A stretch of 39,204 bases of DNA from DASSKW01 sp035690065 (GTDB lineage: Bacteria > Pseudomonadota > Gammaproteobacteria > Natronospirales > REEB76): positions 1-39,204 of the forward strand of contig DASSKW010000117.1 of the NCBI GenBank assembly GCA_035690065.1, in the 5' to 3' direction. The position numbers and the translations under genes were made by a program. The notes under the pieces are model-generated. The model was not told the origin of the DNA. It did no database searches and worked only from the letters and a program-made list of their open reading frames with translations. Shown here piece by piece: positions 1 through 7,778 of this stretch. The stretch's first letter is position 1. Each line of letters begins with the position of its first letter.

Positions 1-16
1 TAGCCATTTGAACCGG

Positions 17-68
17 AAACCGGGCCACGGGGCCCCGGTTTGGGGGCGCAAATTGTCGGTTTTTGCGC
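17..68. repeat. Two short inverted repeats at the window edge
   Basis: Positions 17-24 pair with 34-41 (8-bp stem AAACCGGG/CCCGGTTT) and 46-52 pair with 62-68 (7-bp stem GCGCAAA/TTTGCGC). They lie 70-120 bases downstream of the ychF stop. Neither is followed by a clear T run in the ychF direction, so a terminator role is possible but not shown. No gene is visible in 1-137. Confidence 0.3.
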
Positions 69-137
69 CTGGCAAGTCAAGAAATCAGCCCCAAATACTG
101 CCAGCAACACCGTATCGGGGCAAAAGACGCCTTTGGG

Positions 138-1229
138 CTACACATTAAACCGGAAGTGCATGACATCGCCTTCCTGGACGATGTACTCCTTGCCCTCCAG
201 CCGCCATTTACCGGCTTCGCGGGCACCCGCCTCGCCTTTGTACTTCACGAAATCTTCATACGCGACGACTTCGGCGCGGATGAAGCCTTTTTCAAAATCG
301 GTATGGATCACGCCGGCCGCCTGCGGTGCGGTCGAGCCCTTATGTATGGTCCAGGCGCGGACTTCCTTCTCGCCGGCGGTGAAGTAGGTCTCCAGACCGA
401 GCAGCGTGTACCCCGTCTGGATCACGCGGTTCAGGCCGGGCTCACTGAGCCCCAAGTCCTTGAGGAAATCCGCCTTGTCGGCATCGTCGAGCTGTGCGAT
501 CTCAGCTTCCATGGCAGCGCAAACTGCAACCACTTCTGCAGCTTCGCTTTTTGCCAGTTCACGCACGCGATCCAGCAAGGGATTATTTTCGAACCCGTGT
601 TCATCGACGTTGGCGACATACATGGTCGGCTTCAAGGTAAGCAGGTTGTAATCCTTTATCAGCATTCGCTCGACATCGCTCAATGCCAATGAGCGCGCTG
701 GCCTGGCTTGATCGAGGTGTGCCCTGAGTGTCTCCAGTACTTTCTGCCGTGCTACCGCTTCCTTGTCGCCGGACTTGGCGACCCGCGCATTGCGTTCGAC
801 GCCCCGGCTGACCGCTTCCAGGTCAGCCAGGGCCAATTCAGTATTGATGATCTCGATGTCCGAGAGTGGATCGACTTTCCCGGATACATGCACCACATCG
901 TCATTCTGGAAACAGCGCACTACGTGCGCGATGGCATCGGTCTCACGGATATGCGTCAGGAACTGGTTGCCGAGCCCTTCGCCTTTCGAGGCGCCCGCGA
1001 CCAGGCCGGCGATGTCGACAAACTCGACGCTGGCGGGGATCAGTTTCTGCGGTTTGGCAATGGCAGCCAACGCATCGAGGCGCGCATCCGGCACCGCCAC
1101 CACGCCCACATTCGGATCGATGGTGCAGAACGGGTAATTCTCGGCTGCGATGCCGGCTTTGGTGAGGGCATTGAACAGCGTGGATTTACCGACGTTCGGC
1201 AAGCCGACGATGCCGCATTTGAGACTCAT
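138..1229 (-). CDS. ychF: YchF/OLA1-type ribosome-associated ATPase
   Basis: This is a full-length YchF (363 residues, the usual family size), a TRAFAC-class P-loop protein that binds ribosomes and hydrolyses ATP in preference to GTP. The P-loop GLPNVGKS is at residues 9-16 and the G3-type motif DIAGL at about 72-76. The G4 position reads NVDE instead of NKxD, which is the family signature linked to ATP preference. The C-terminal third matches the TGS domain, with the typical GKWRLEGKEYIV stretch near the end. The ATG has a good ribosome site (AAGGAA, about 7 bases upstream). It sits downstream of pth, the standard gammaproteobacterial order, but 264 bases of repeat-rich DNA separate the two genes. 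Confidence 0.97.
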   Translation of the reverse strand: MSLKCGIVGLPNVGKSTLFNALTKAGIAAENYPFCTIDPNVGVVAVPDARLDALAAIAKPQKLIPASVEFVDIAGLVAGASKGEGLGNQFLTHIRETDAIAHVVRCFQNDDVVHVSGKVDPLSDIEIINTELALADLEAVSRGVERNARVAKSGDKEAVARQKVLETLRAHLDQARPARSLALSDVERMLIKDYNLLTLKPTMYVANVDEHGFENNPLLDRVRELAKSEAAEVVAVCAAMEAEIAQLDDADKADFLKDLGLSEPGLNRVIQTGYTLLGLETYFTAGEKEVRAWTIHKGSTAPQAAGVIHTDFEKGFIRAEVVAYEDFVKYKGEAGAREAGKWRLEGKEYIVQEGDVMHFRFNV

Positions 1230-1263
1230 TATTCCGTTTCCTTCAGAGGAGGGTTAATACGTA

Positions 1264-1446
1264 TCATTGCGAACCGAGTGAAGCAATCCTGTAATACCGC
1301 CGGGATTGCTTCATCATTTCATTCCTCGCAATGACATGATCCCCATCGCGATTGCGGTTACTGTTATTGCGCGCGAATGACCTTTAACCGCGAGCGCGGC
1401 AGGAAGTAATCCAAGGATTGCTTCGTCACCTTGTTTCTCGCAATGA
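1264..1446. repeat. Palindromic REP/MITE-like repeats between pth and ychF
   Basis: The first unit (1264-1334) is a nested palindrome. Its outer arms are TCATTGCGA (1264-1272) and TCGCAATGA (1326-1334), and its inner arms are TGAAGCAATCC (1279-1289) and GGATTGCTTCA (1303-1313). A second, more degraded unit follows, ending in GGATTGCTTCGTC and CTCGCAATGA at about 1415-1446. The same words recur at 24631-24740. They match a widespread class of dispersed bacterial repeats built from ATTGCGAGGA...GAAGCAATC. The whole gap 1230-1493 contains no supported gene. Confidence 0.75.
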
Positions 1447-1493
1447 TGCAACCATGCAGTTCATTATTTAATGATCTGTTGAACGGTTGAGGC

Positions 1494-2105
1494 TTAACTT
1501 TCAGTTGTCTGGCGCTTATTGCGCGGCACCACCCCGCGACTATGTAATACCTGCATCACATGTTCAATCTTGCCAGCCAGAAGTTGCGGCATGGCGTCGA
1601 TCGCAGCCGCTACCGCTGCCATGATCTCGGTCTGGTCGTCGGCACTGGCGCGCTTCAGTACGTAATCGATCACTTCCTGACTGCCAGGTCGCCCGATGCC
1701 GAACCGCAAGCGATAATAGTCTTCGCCCAACTGGTTGCTGATATCACGCAGCCCATTGTGGCCGCCGTGCCCGCCTGCACGCTTCAGGCGTACCGTCCCG
1801 GTCGGCAGATCCAGATCGTCATGCGCCACCAGGATCGCCTCGGATGGGATCTTCAGGTACGCCGCCAGTGGCTGCACAGCCTGACCGCTGCGATTCATGT
1901 AGGTATCCGGCTTGAGCAGACGCAGCTCATGTCCGTCAATCTGTATCCGGCACACATCGCCGTTGAATTTGCGTTCGTGCTTGAAGTTGCCGCCACAGGC
2001 ACGCGCCAGTGCATCCACGAACCAGAAGCCGGCGTTGTGGCGGGTCAAAACGTAATCGGCCCCGGGATTGCCGAGGCCGACCACGAGTTGAATAGCAGAA
2101 TCCAT
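1494..2105 (-). CDS. pth: Peptidyl-tRNA hydrolase
   Basis: This esterase releases peptides from peptidyl-tRNAs that drop off the ribosome. The 203 residues match bacterial Pth length. The active-site residues are visible: Asn13 in VVGLGNPG, catalytic His23 in TRHNAGF, and Asp96 in VAHDDLDLP. The glycine-rich GGHGGHNGLRDI segment lies after residue 110. It is downstream of rplY with a 48-base gap that holds a GC-rich hairpin. No strong ribosome site precedes the ATG, so its translation may depend on that hairpin or on rplY. Confidence 0.97.
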   Translation of the reverse strand: MDSAIQLVVGLGNPGADYVLTRHNAGFWFVDALARACGGNFKHERKFNGDVCRIQIDGHELRLLKPDTYMNRSGQAVQPLAAYLKIPSEAILVAHDDLDLPTGTVRLKRAGGHGGHNGLRDISNQLGEDYYRLRFGIGRPGSQEVIDYVLKRASADDQTEIMAAVAAAIDAMPQLLAGKIEHVMQVLHSRGVVPRNKRQTTES

Positions 2106-2125
2106 CGATGACGAAGCGAAACAGG

Positions 2126-2149
2126 CAGGCGGCCCCTGCGGGCCGCCTG
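2126..2149 (-). terminator. GC-rich hairpin between rplY and pth
   Basis: A perfect 10-bp stem (CAGGCGGCCC/GGGCCGCCTG, loop GCAG on the minus strand) starts a few bases after the rplY stop. Only a weak T stretch (CCTGTTTCG) follows it. It could be a leaky terminator that lowers pth relative to rplY, or an mRNA-stabilising end. Confidence 0.45.
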
Positions 2150-2153
2150 TCGC

Positions 2154-2882
2154 TTACTTCTTGCCCTTGTCCGCAGCGGGAGCAGCAGCGGCTTTGGCAT
2201 CGCCCGCCTTGGCATCCGCGGCCGGTGCAGCTGCACCTTCCGCCGGTGCTGCTGCACCTTCCGCGGCCGCAGTTGCTGCCACGGGTTCTTCATCCACAGT
2301 AACGCGCGGATGATGGATCGCCACCACTGGCAAATTGTGCTCTTCGCCGTAAGCCAACTGCACGATGCGTACACCTTCCGGCAACTTGATGTCGGACATG
2401 TGCACGGCGTGGCCGAGTTCGAGGTTGGTGATATCCACCTCGATGTACTCGGGCAGATAGCGCGGCAAACAAGCGATCTCCAATTCGATGAGATTATGGG
2501 AGACCACACCACCCTGCGTCTTGACGCCGATGGCTTCCTTCTCGCCCTTGAAGTGCAACGGGATATGCACGCGGATCTCCTGATCGTCCTTCACGCGCAG
2601 TAGATCCATGTGCATGATGATCGGCTTGGACGGATGACGCTGCACATCCTTGAGGATCGCCTGATGCTCGTCCTTGCCCACCTTGATCTTGAGGATGTGG
2701 GAATAGAACGCTTCGTGCTGCAGGTTATTGCGCACTTCGTTGTGATTGAAAGTCAGATGCAATGCGGATTCACCCGCACCGTAAAGTATTCCTGGCACCT
2801 TGTCCGCACGACGCAGGCGGCGGCTCGCACCTTTCCCCTTGTCGTTGCGAGCTTCAGCGCTCAGATTGAAACTGATAGCCAT
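2154..2882 (-). CDS. rplY: 50S ribosomal protein L25, long (CTC/TL5) form
   Basis: L25 binds 5S rRNA in the large subunit. At 242 residues this is the long two-domain form. The N-terminal 5S-binding domain (about 1-95) carries RRLRRADKVPGILYG and the DVQRHP segment. The second beta domain spans about 100-195. The last 45 residues are a low-complexity tail of Ala, Pro, Glu and Lys with two near-identical AEGAAAPA units, also visible as a direct DNA repeat; such tails are common in this family but variable. A GGAG ribosome site lies 8 bases before the ATG. Upstream is a 14-bp hairpin (2923-2953) that could regulate the gene. Confidence 0.96.
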   Translation of the reverse strand: MAISFNLSAEARNDKGKGASRRLRRADKVPGILYGAGESALHLTFNHNEVRNNLQHEAFYSHILKIKVGKDEHQAILKDVQRHPSKPIIMHMDLLRVKDDQEIRVHIPLHFKGEKEAIGVKTQGGVVSHNLIELEIACLPRYLPEYIEVDITNLELGHAVHMSDIKLPEGVRIVQLAYGEEHNLPVVAIHHPRVTVDEEPVAATAAAEGAAAPAEGAAAPAADAKAGDAKAAAAPAADKGKK

Positions 2883-2922
2883 TTGCTTGCTCCAAAGTTA
2901 TGGTTACCTCTGAAAATGGATC

Positions 2923-2953
2923 TTTTGTCTTCTGGCGATGCCAGAAAACAAAA
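2923..2953 (-). promoter_or_regulatory. Strong leader hairpin upstream of rplY
   Basis: On the minus strand this reads as a 14-bp stem closed by the triloop AUC. Positions 2940-2953 pair with 2923-2936, and the only non-Watson-Crick pair is a G-U wobble that exists only on the minus-strand RNA. It lies 40 bases before the rplY start, in the 162-base gap after prs, and has no T run after it. A leader or autoregulatory element fits better than a terminator. Confidence 0.45.
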
Positions 2954-3044
2954 TCCCTCATTTCTTTGAGGCACCTGCATTTAAAAACGCCTCACCCGCG
3001 ACCAGGCTTGGCTCCACAAGGAATCCCGCATTAAATCGTGATCC

Positions 3045-3998
3045 CTAATCTATGTACAACGAGGAAACCGATTCCTCATCACTTACCCGGCGCATGGTCT
3101 CCGCCATCAGCTCCGCGATGGAGAGCTGGCGGATCTTGCCGCAGGCCTGCGCGTTCTCGCGCAGCGGGATGGTATCCGTCACCACCAGTTCATCCAGCAC
3201 CGAGCCATTGATGTTCTCGATGGCTTTGCCGGATAACACCGGATGCGTGATATACGCCAGCACCCGTGCCGCACCTTGCTCTTTAAGCGCCCGAGCCGCG
3301 AGACACAGAGTGCCGGCTGTATCCACCAGGTCATCCACGATGACACAGGTCTTGTCTTTCACTTCGCCGATGATGTTCATCACCTGCGCTTCGTTCGGTC
3401 GTGGCCGGCGTTTGTCGATGATCGCGAGATCCGCATCATCGAGACGTTTCGCCAAGGCTCTCGCCCTGACCACACCGCCCACATCGGGTGACACCACGAT
3501 CAGGTCGTTGAACTTCTGTCGCCAGGCATCGCCCAACAACACCGGCGATGCATATACGTTGTCCACCGGGATATCGAAGAATCCCTGGATCTGATCCGCG
3601 TGCAGGTCCACCGTGAGGACCCGATTCACGCCTGCCGACACCATCATGTTGGCGACCAGCTTGGCGGTGATCGGCACCCGCGCCGCACGCTGCCGACGAT
3701 CCTGCCGCGCATACCCGAAATACGGCACCACCGCGGTGATGCGTGCAGCCGATGCGCGGTGCAACGCATCCGCCATCACCAGCAACTCCATCAGGTTGTC
3801 GTTGGTGGGCGGGCAAGTGGATTGCACGATGAATACGTCGCGTCCGCGTACGTTCTCCATCAGTTCCACCGCGACTTCGCCATCGCTGAAGCGACCGACC
3901 TGCGCCTTGCCCAGCGGCAACTGCAGATGATTTGCGATGCGGTTCGCCAGATGCGGATTGGCATTACCCGCGAACACCATCATGCTGCCTGCTGACAC
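3045..3998 (-). CDS. prs: Ribose-phosphate pyrophosphokinase (PRPP synthase)
   Basis: It makes PRPP from ribose 5-phosphate and ATP for nucleotide, His, Trp and NAD synthesis. The 317 residues match class I enzymes. Visible signatures are GRFSDGEVAVE (substrate region), the PYFGYARQDRR flexible-loop region, the VDLHADQIQGFF metal-binding stretch, the KRRPRPNEA segment, and the PRPP-binding loop VIVDDLVDTAGT. The start used is a GTG with GAGG five bases upstream. An ATG at 3983 would shorten it by five residues and is also reasonable. It lies directly downstream of tRNA-Gln in the ispE-tRNA-prs-rplY order usual in gammaproteobacteria. Confidence 0.97.
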   Translation of the reverse strand: MSAGSMMVFAGNANPHLANRIANHLQLPLGKAQVGRFSDGEVAVELMENVRGRDVFIVQSTCPPTNDNLMELLVMADALHRASAARITAVVPYFGYARQDRRQRAARVPITAKLVANMMVSAGVNRVLTVDLHADQIQGFFDIPVDNVYASPVLLGDAWRQKFNDLIVVSPDVGGVVRARALAKRLDDADLAIIDKRRPRPNEAQVMNIIGEVKDKTCVIVDDLVDTAGTLCLAARALKEQGAARVLAYITHPVLSGKAIENINGSVLDELVVTDTIPLRENAQACGKIRQLSIAELMAETMRRVSDEESVSSLYID

Positions 3999-4060
3999 GG
4001 CGCCCTCGCTTGTCTGTCGTGTTCAACATCGCCTGCATGGGCAGACGAACCATAAACTGT

Positions 4061-4135
4061 TGGCTGGGGCGCCAGGATTCGAACCTGGGGATGACGGGAT
4101 CAAAACCCGTTGCCTTACCGCTTGGCTACGCCCCA
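4061..4135 (-). tRNA. tRNA-Gln (anticodon UUG)
   Basis: A complete cloverleaf can be read. The acceptor stem is TGGGGCG/CGCCCCA, the D stem GCC/GGC, the anticodon stem ACGGG/CCCGT with loop TTTTGAT (anticodon TTG), and the T stem CCAGG/CCTGG with loop TTCGAAT. The discriminator is G and the CCA is encoded (4061-4063). The first pair is U1-A72, a known recognition element for GatCAB, which is encoded at 25100-28374. It sits between ispE and prs, probably within their transcript. A broken second copy lies 281 bases upstream. Confidence 0.97.
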
Positions 4136-4160
4136 ATCGTAATCGGCGTCTACAACCTCG

Positions 4161-4183
4161 AATCCTGGCGCTACGCCAGGATT
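4161..4183 (-). repeat. T-arm-derived hairpin upstream of tRNA-Gln
   Basis: Positions 4161-4170 and 4174-4183 form a perfect 10-bp stem (AATCCTGGCG/CGCCAGGATT) with a 3-base loop. The arm sequence AATCCTGGCG is identical to the end of the T loop and the 3' half of the T stem of the neighbouring tRNA-Gln. The minus-strand copy may be the displaced 3' part of the broken tRNA copy at 4363-4416. Confidence 0.6.
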
Positions 4184-4336
4184 ACTCCGCACTGAATTGC
4201 TACGCATCCAGCTCCGCAATCCAGTCCAGGTCGGGCCTCCTGCCCGTCCGCTCGGCGGGGCAACGATTCACTGGATCGTTGCTTGGTTCCGCCTCGCCCT
4301 TGTGCTCCGCCCCTTCGGGGCCCGCCTTCGGCGGTT

Positions 4337-4359
4337 CAAAATTGTTCCAGACAATTTTG
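4337..4359. repeat. Perfect 9-bp hairpin at the break of the tRNA copy
   Basis: CAAAATTGT (4337-4345) pairs with ACAATTTTG (4351-4359) around a 5-base loop. It directly abuts the point where the second tRNA-Gln copy stops, and is preceded by GC hairpin words (GCCTTCGGCGG). This looks like the terminal part of a small inserted repeat covering roughly 4184-4362. No gene is visible in that 179-base segment. Confidence 0.5.
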
Positions 4360-4362
4360 TCA

Positions 4363-4416
4363 AACCTGGGGATGACGGGATCAAAACCCGTTGCCTTACC
4401 GCTTGGCTACGCCCCA
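4363..4416 (-). pseudogene. Truncated tRNA-Gln copy
   Basis: This is an exact duplicate of the first 54 bases of tRNA-Gln, covering the 5' acceptor strand, D arm, anticodon arm, variable loop and the start of the T arm. The 16 bases before the tRNA (to 4432) are duplicated too, so 4363-4432 equals 4082-4151 over 70 bases. Homology stops inside the T loop after CCAGGTT, so no functional tRNA can form from this copy alone. Confidence 0.85.
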
Positions 4417-4447
4417 ATCGTAATCGGCGTCTCGCTATCCGAATCTC

Positions 4448-5323
4448 TCAACGTTCCGGCTCCGCAGTAAGCCGCTGCCACAACGGCGAACGGTTACAAG
4501 CGTGGGCAATAAATGCCTGCCAACCCTGTGGCAGGCGCGCCATTACGGCTTTCGCATCCGCTTCCTGCGGGAATTCCGCGAACACACAGGCACCTGAACC
4601 GGTCAGTCTTGCCCGACCGCTCTGCCCGTGTTTGGCGAGCCAGTCCAGGGCCGCGGCGACCTTCGGGTAGCGGCTCCGGACCAGCGGCTCGAAGTCGTTG
4701 TGGCCAAGACCCGCGCGAAAGCCGGCTATTGTGATTGGTAGGGAATTTCGTGTCAATTCAGGGGCCTGGAATAGCGCTCGGGTGGAAACTTGGGAAGCCG
4801 GCTGAAGCACCAGAAACCAGGGTTCCGGCAGGTCATCCAGCGGGCTCAGCTGCTCTCCGACCCCCTCCGCCCAGGCCGCCTGCCCGCGTACGAAGACTGG
4901 CACATCCGCGCCCAGCTCCAGGCCCAGCCCGGCCAGCTCGTCCACTGACAGGCCCGCACCCCAGAGCCGGTTCAGCGCGACCAGCGTGGTCGCCGCATCG
5001 GAACTGCCGCCGCCCAATCCCGCCTGTATCGGCAACCGCTTGTGCAGGTGGATATCGGCCCCCACACCCAACCCGGCTGCTGCCTGTAACCGCTGCGCGG
5101 CCCGCACCACCAGATCTTTATCGGCAGTGATATCGGCCGGACCAGTGGGACGAGTGATGCGACCATCGTCGCGCAATTTGAAATCCAGCAGATCGCCGTA
5201 ATCCAGGAACTGAAAAACCGTTTGCAGCGTGTGATAGCCATCGGCGCGTTGCCCGGTTATATGCAGGAACAGGTTCAGCTTGGCGGGTGCCGGCCAATCC
5301 CGGCTGGTTGCGACTGCGTTCAT
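4448..5323 (-). CDS. ispE: 4-diphosphocytidyl-2-C-methyl-D-erythritol kinase
   Basis: This GHMP-family kinase phosphorylates CDP-methylerythritol in the MEP (non-mevalonate) isoprenoid pathway. The N-terminal WPAPAKLNLFLHITGQRADGYH is the family signature. The ATP-binding loop is PIQAGLGGGSSDAA, and a C-terminal glycine motif RLTGSGACVFAEF is present. I use the ATG at 5323 (MNAVATSRDW, 291 residues) because it overlaps the lolB stop as ATGA, which signals translational coupling. An in-frame start 15 residues earlier would run into lolB. The order lolB-ispE-tRNA-prs is standard. Confidence 0.95.
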   Translation of the reverse strand: MNAVATSRDWPAPAKLNLFLHITGQRADGYHTLQTVFQFLDYGDLLDFKLRDDGRITRPTGPADITADKDLVVRAAQRLQAAAGLGVGADIHLHKRLPIQAGLGGGSSDAATTLVALNRLWGAGLSVDELAGLGLELGADVPVFVRGQAAWAEGVGEQLSPLDDLPEPWFLVLQPASQVSTRALFQAPELTRNSLPITIAGFRAGLGHNDFEPLVRSRYPKVAAALDWLAKHGQSGRARLTGSGACVFAEFPQEADAKAVMARLPQGWQAFIAHACNRSPLWQRLTAEPER

Positions 5324-5952
5324 GGTGTTGAAGTTTGTGGTCTGGAAACAGTACCCGTCAGATCCCATTCTTCTATGGCGAGTTTGATGCGGACCGCTTC
5401 ACGCTGGATCACCAGCCGGGTCGGCAGATCATGGCCGTCGAATGCTGCATACATCTGATAACTGACATGCCAGCCGCGCTGCACGAGGTTTACCAGATGT
5501 CCGTCGGCATCCACCTGTTTCTCGAATGCGGTTCCCGGCGCCGGTAATCCGATCACCCAGTAACGCATGCTCAGCACCGGCAACGGCACATGCAGCAGCC
5601 GGGTGAAGTCGCGCTCCGGATCGGTGGTGATGAAGTCGTCGCCACGTGAACTTTTTACATGCAGGGCATTGGCGTCACCATTGATATCCAGCGCCCCGGC
5701 ACCGAACGGGCCGTGAAAATCGAACTGCAGCGTCTCGCCCTGCTGATGCCAGTTCATCGAGCCGCTACCGCCCTCCTTGCCATTCACGATACCGACCCGG
5801 CCTTGCATGTCCCAATCGTCAAGCTGCATCAGACTTGCGCGCCGGCTCTGCCAGGCGGCTTCATTGGGCGGACCGGCGGGTGCAGTGCCTGGAATACTGG
5901 CACAGCCCGCAAGCAACACACTCACGGTCAGCAACAAGCCACGAAATCTCAT
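5320..5952 (-). CDS. lolB: Outer-membrane lipoprotein insertion protein LolB
   Basis: LolB receives lipoproteins from periplasmic LolA and inserts them into the outer membrane; it is itself a lipoprotein. The start MRFRGLLL gives a short signal peptide ending in the lipobox LLAGC (Cys17), for a total of 210 residues. Family features include the WQSRRASLMQLDDWDMQGRV stretch and a C-terminal region with GTAFEKQVDADGHL. AGGGTGA lies five bases before the ATG. The gene overlaps the stop of the upstream TPR gene (5949-5952) and the start of ispE, each time as ATGA, so all three are probably one coupled operon. Sequence similarity within LolB is low, so the call rests on both context and motifs. 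Confidence 0.93.
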   Translation of the reverse strand: MRFRGLLLTVSVLLAGCASIPGTAPAGPPNEAAWQSRRASLMQLDDWDMQGRVGIVNGKEGGSGSMNWHQQGETLQFDFHGPFGAGALDINGDANALHVKSSRGDDFITTDPERDFTRLLHVPLPVLSMRYWVIGLPAPGTAFEKQVDADGHLVNLVQRGWHVSYQMYAAFDGHDLPTRLVIQREAVRIKLAIEEWDLTGTVSRPQTSTP

Positions 5953-7637
5953 GGTGTCACCCTGGCACGCAATTTCTGCAAGTCCGTACTCTCCGGGTGC
6001 TGCTTCGATGCTGCCGCCCATATCACATGGGCTTCATCCCGTTCACCTGCAACCAACAGCACTTCGACCAGGTGTGCGGCGATCTGCGGATCCTGTTGAT
6101 GCTGATACGCCTGGCGCAGATACTTCAACGCCAGGTCAATGTGGCCGAGCCGGTATTGCACCCAGCCCATACTGTCCATGATGGCCGGGTCATCCGGCAT
6201 CGTTGCGAGTGCCCGCTGTATATAAGCAAGTGCTTCCTGGTAACGCGTCGTATGCACGGTCAGTGTGTAACCGAGTGCATTGAGCGCCTCGGCATTATGC
6301 GGCGATTGCTTGATGATCTGCTGCAGATCCCGCTCGGCGCCCGATATGTCTCCGCTGCCCTCTTCCAGCAATGCACGCGCATAGAGCAGGTCTTCATCAT
6401 CCGGTGCTGTTTCCAGGGCAGCATCGAGGATGGTACGTGCAGTTGCAGTATCGCCACGCCCAGAGAACAGTTGTGCTTCTGCTGCACGTAATTGCCCCGC
6501 ATCATCGGGATCGCTGGAGACGACCCTGTCCATGAACTTGCGCGCCGCGCCCGGTACGCCGCTTGCCAACAGCACCCGCACGATTGCGATCTGCGCCGGC
6601 AACCAATGCTCGCCTTCCTCGACCCGGCGATACCAATCCAGCGCTGCGGGATAATGTTGCTGTAATTCAGCGATATTGCCCAGAAAGTACGTCGCCGCAC
6701 CAGTCTGTTGTCCACTGTTGAGCAGACGCAGGAAATACCCGTGTGCCGCATCGAACCGGTTGGTGGATAAAGCCAGCAAGCCCGATGAATAGAGCGCCTG
6801 GGAATTGGCCGGTTGCTGTTTCAGTATCGATTCGAATTGAGTGGACGCTTCTGTATCATGCCCGGCTTGAGCCAGTAACGCGGCATAGGCAAGTCGCAGT
6901 GGGATATCCTTCACCGACGCCTGTACTCGCGGACGGATGATCGCGAGTGCGGCATCGTATTTACCCTGATCGGCAAGCGCTCTGGCAAGCAGCAGTTGTG
7001 CACTATCGAGTTGTGGTTTGATGGCGAGTGTCGCACGCGCTTGCTGTTCGGCGAGCACTGAATGCCGATAATGCAACGCGAGTTCCGCATAGGCGTAATG
7101 TGCCTCCGCAGAATCCGGCGCATCCGCGACCATCTGCTGCATCACCGGCAGTCCATGTTGCGGATCGGTCTCCTGACCCAGTAACACCGCAGTCGAAATA
7201 TAGGTATCGCCATGCGGAGCACGGAGCATCTGCTCAAAATGCTGCGCCGCATCGGCAGTCCGCCCCAGGCGCGCTTCCAGTACTGCCTGAAAGCGCAAGG
7301 CGTCGCGATCACCGGGGGCGAGCTTGAGCCAGTGTTGATCGAGCTGCCAGGCAAGCTGGTCGTCGCTGATCTGGTAAGCCATGGTCAAGGCCTGGCGCAC
7401 CAGAGTGATATCCCGGCTCACCGATGCAGCGAGAGCGTACTGGCGGGCCGCTTCACGCTCGTCACCACGCTGGAAAGCGAGCTCACCCATGAACACCCGA
7501 TAAGTGATTTCCTGATCAGGGCTCGCAAAGGCGCTGACCACCGCGGTACGGGATTGAACGGGGGCGGGTTGCGGGGCGCTGGCACAGCCAGCCAGCAGCA
7601 CCGCCAGCGTCACGGCTGCCTGATTTTTCATACTCAT
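5949..7637 (-). CDS. TPR-repeat outer-membrane lipoprotein
   Basis: The N-terminus MSMKNQAAVTLAVLLAGC is a lipoprotein signal with the lipobox at residues 14-18. The remaining roughly 540 residues are helical tetratricopeptide repeats, for example NAEALNALGYTLTVHTTRYQEA and DPAIMDSMGWVQYRLGHID near the C-terminus. TPR lipoproteins commonly precede lolB in gammaproteobacteria, and the family is thought to scaffold envelope assemblies; its exact function is unknown. The start could also be the ATG at 7631, and neither site has a strong ribosome-binding sequence. The lolB ATG overlaps its stop. It is divergent from hemA. Confidence 0.9.
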   Translation of the reverse strand: MSMKNQAAVTLAVLLAGCASAPQPAPVQSRTAVVSAFASPDQEITYRVFMGELAFQRGDEREAARQYALAASVSRDITLVRQALTMAYQISDDQLAWQLDQHWLKLAPGDRDALRFQAVLEARLGRTADAAQHFEQMLRAPHGDTYISTAVLLGQETDPQHGLPVMQQMVADAPDSAEAHYAYAELALHYRHSVLAEQQARATLAIKPQLDSAQLLLARALADQGKYDAALAIIRPRVQASVKDIPLRLAYAALLAQAGHDTEASTQFESILKQQPANSQALYSSGLLALSTNRFDAAHGYFLRLLNSGQQTGAATYFLGNIAELQQHYPAALDWYRRVEEGEHWLPAQIAIVRVLLASGVPGAARKFMDRVVSSDPDDAGQLRAAEAQLFSGRGDTATARTILDAALETAPDDEDLLYARALLEEGSGDISGAERDLQQIIKQSPHNAEALNALGYTLTVHTTRYQEALAYIQRALATMPDDPAIMDSMGWVQYRLGHIDLALKYLRQAYQHQQDPQIAAHLVEVLLVAGERDEAHVIWAAASKQHPESTDLQKLRARVTP

Positions 7638-7722
7638 CTGCGGAATCTGCCGGCTCGGGTTTCGAATCGTCACTATACTCCGCCAGTCAGCCTGCCTGCA
7701 TCCGGAGATACCGGGTAACAGC

Positions 7723-7751
7723 TTGTTATAGCGCGGGAATTCGCCCAAAAT
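7723..7751 (+). promoter_or_regulatory. Possible sigma-70 promoter for hemA
   Basis: TTGTTA (7723-7728), a 17-base spacer and CAAAAT (7746-7751) lie 28 bases before the hemA ATG, in the 141-base divergent gap with the TPR lipoprotein gene. Each box matches consensus at about four of six positions, so this is only a candidate. Confidence 0.3.
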
Positions 7752-7778
7752 TCAGCATACCCACGTCTGATCGTACCC

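Noticed and set aside
63..692. Plus-strand open frame opposite ychF
   Set aside because: Shadow of ychF; no start signal and no recognisable motif.
4184..4362. Integrative element with att sites at tRNA-Gln
   Set aside because: No integrase is present, the repeat covers the tRNA 5' part rather than the 3' end, and the interval is only 179 bases; a small repeat insertion fits better.
4197..4670. Plus-strand open frame over the tRNA copy and ispE end
   Set aside because: It crosses a tRNA remnant and antisense of ispE, with no family feature.
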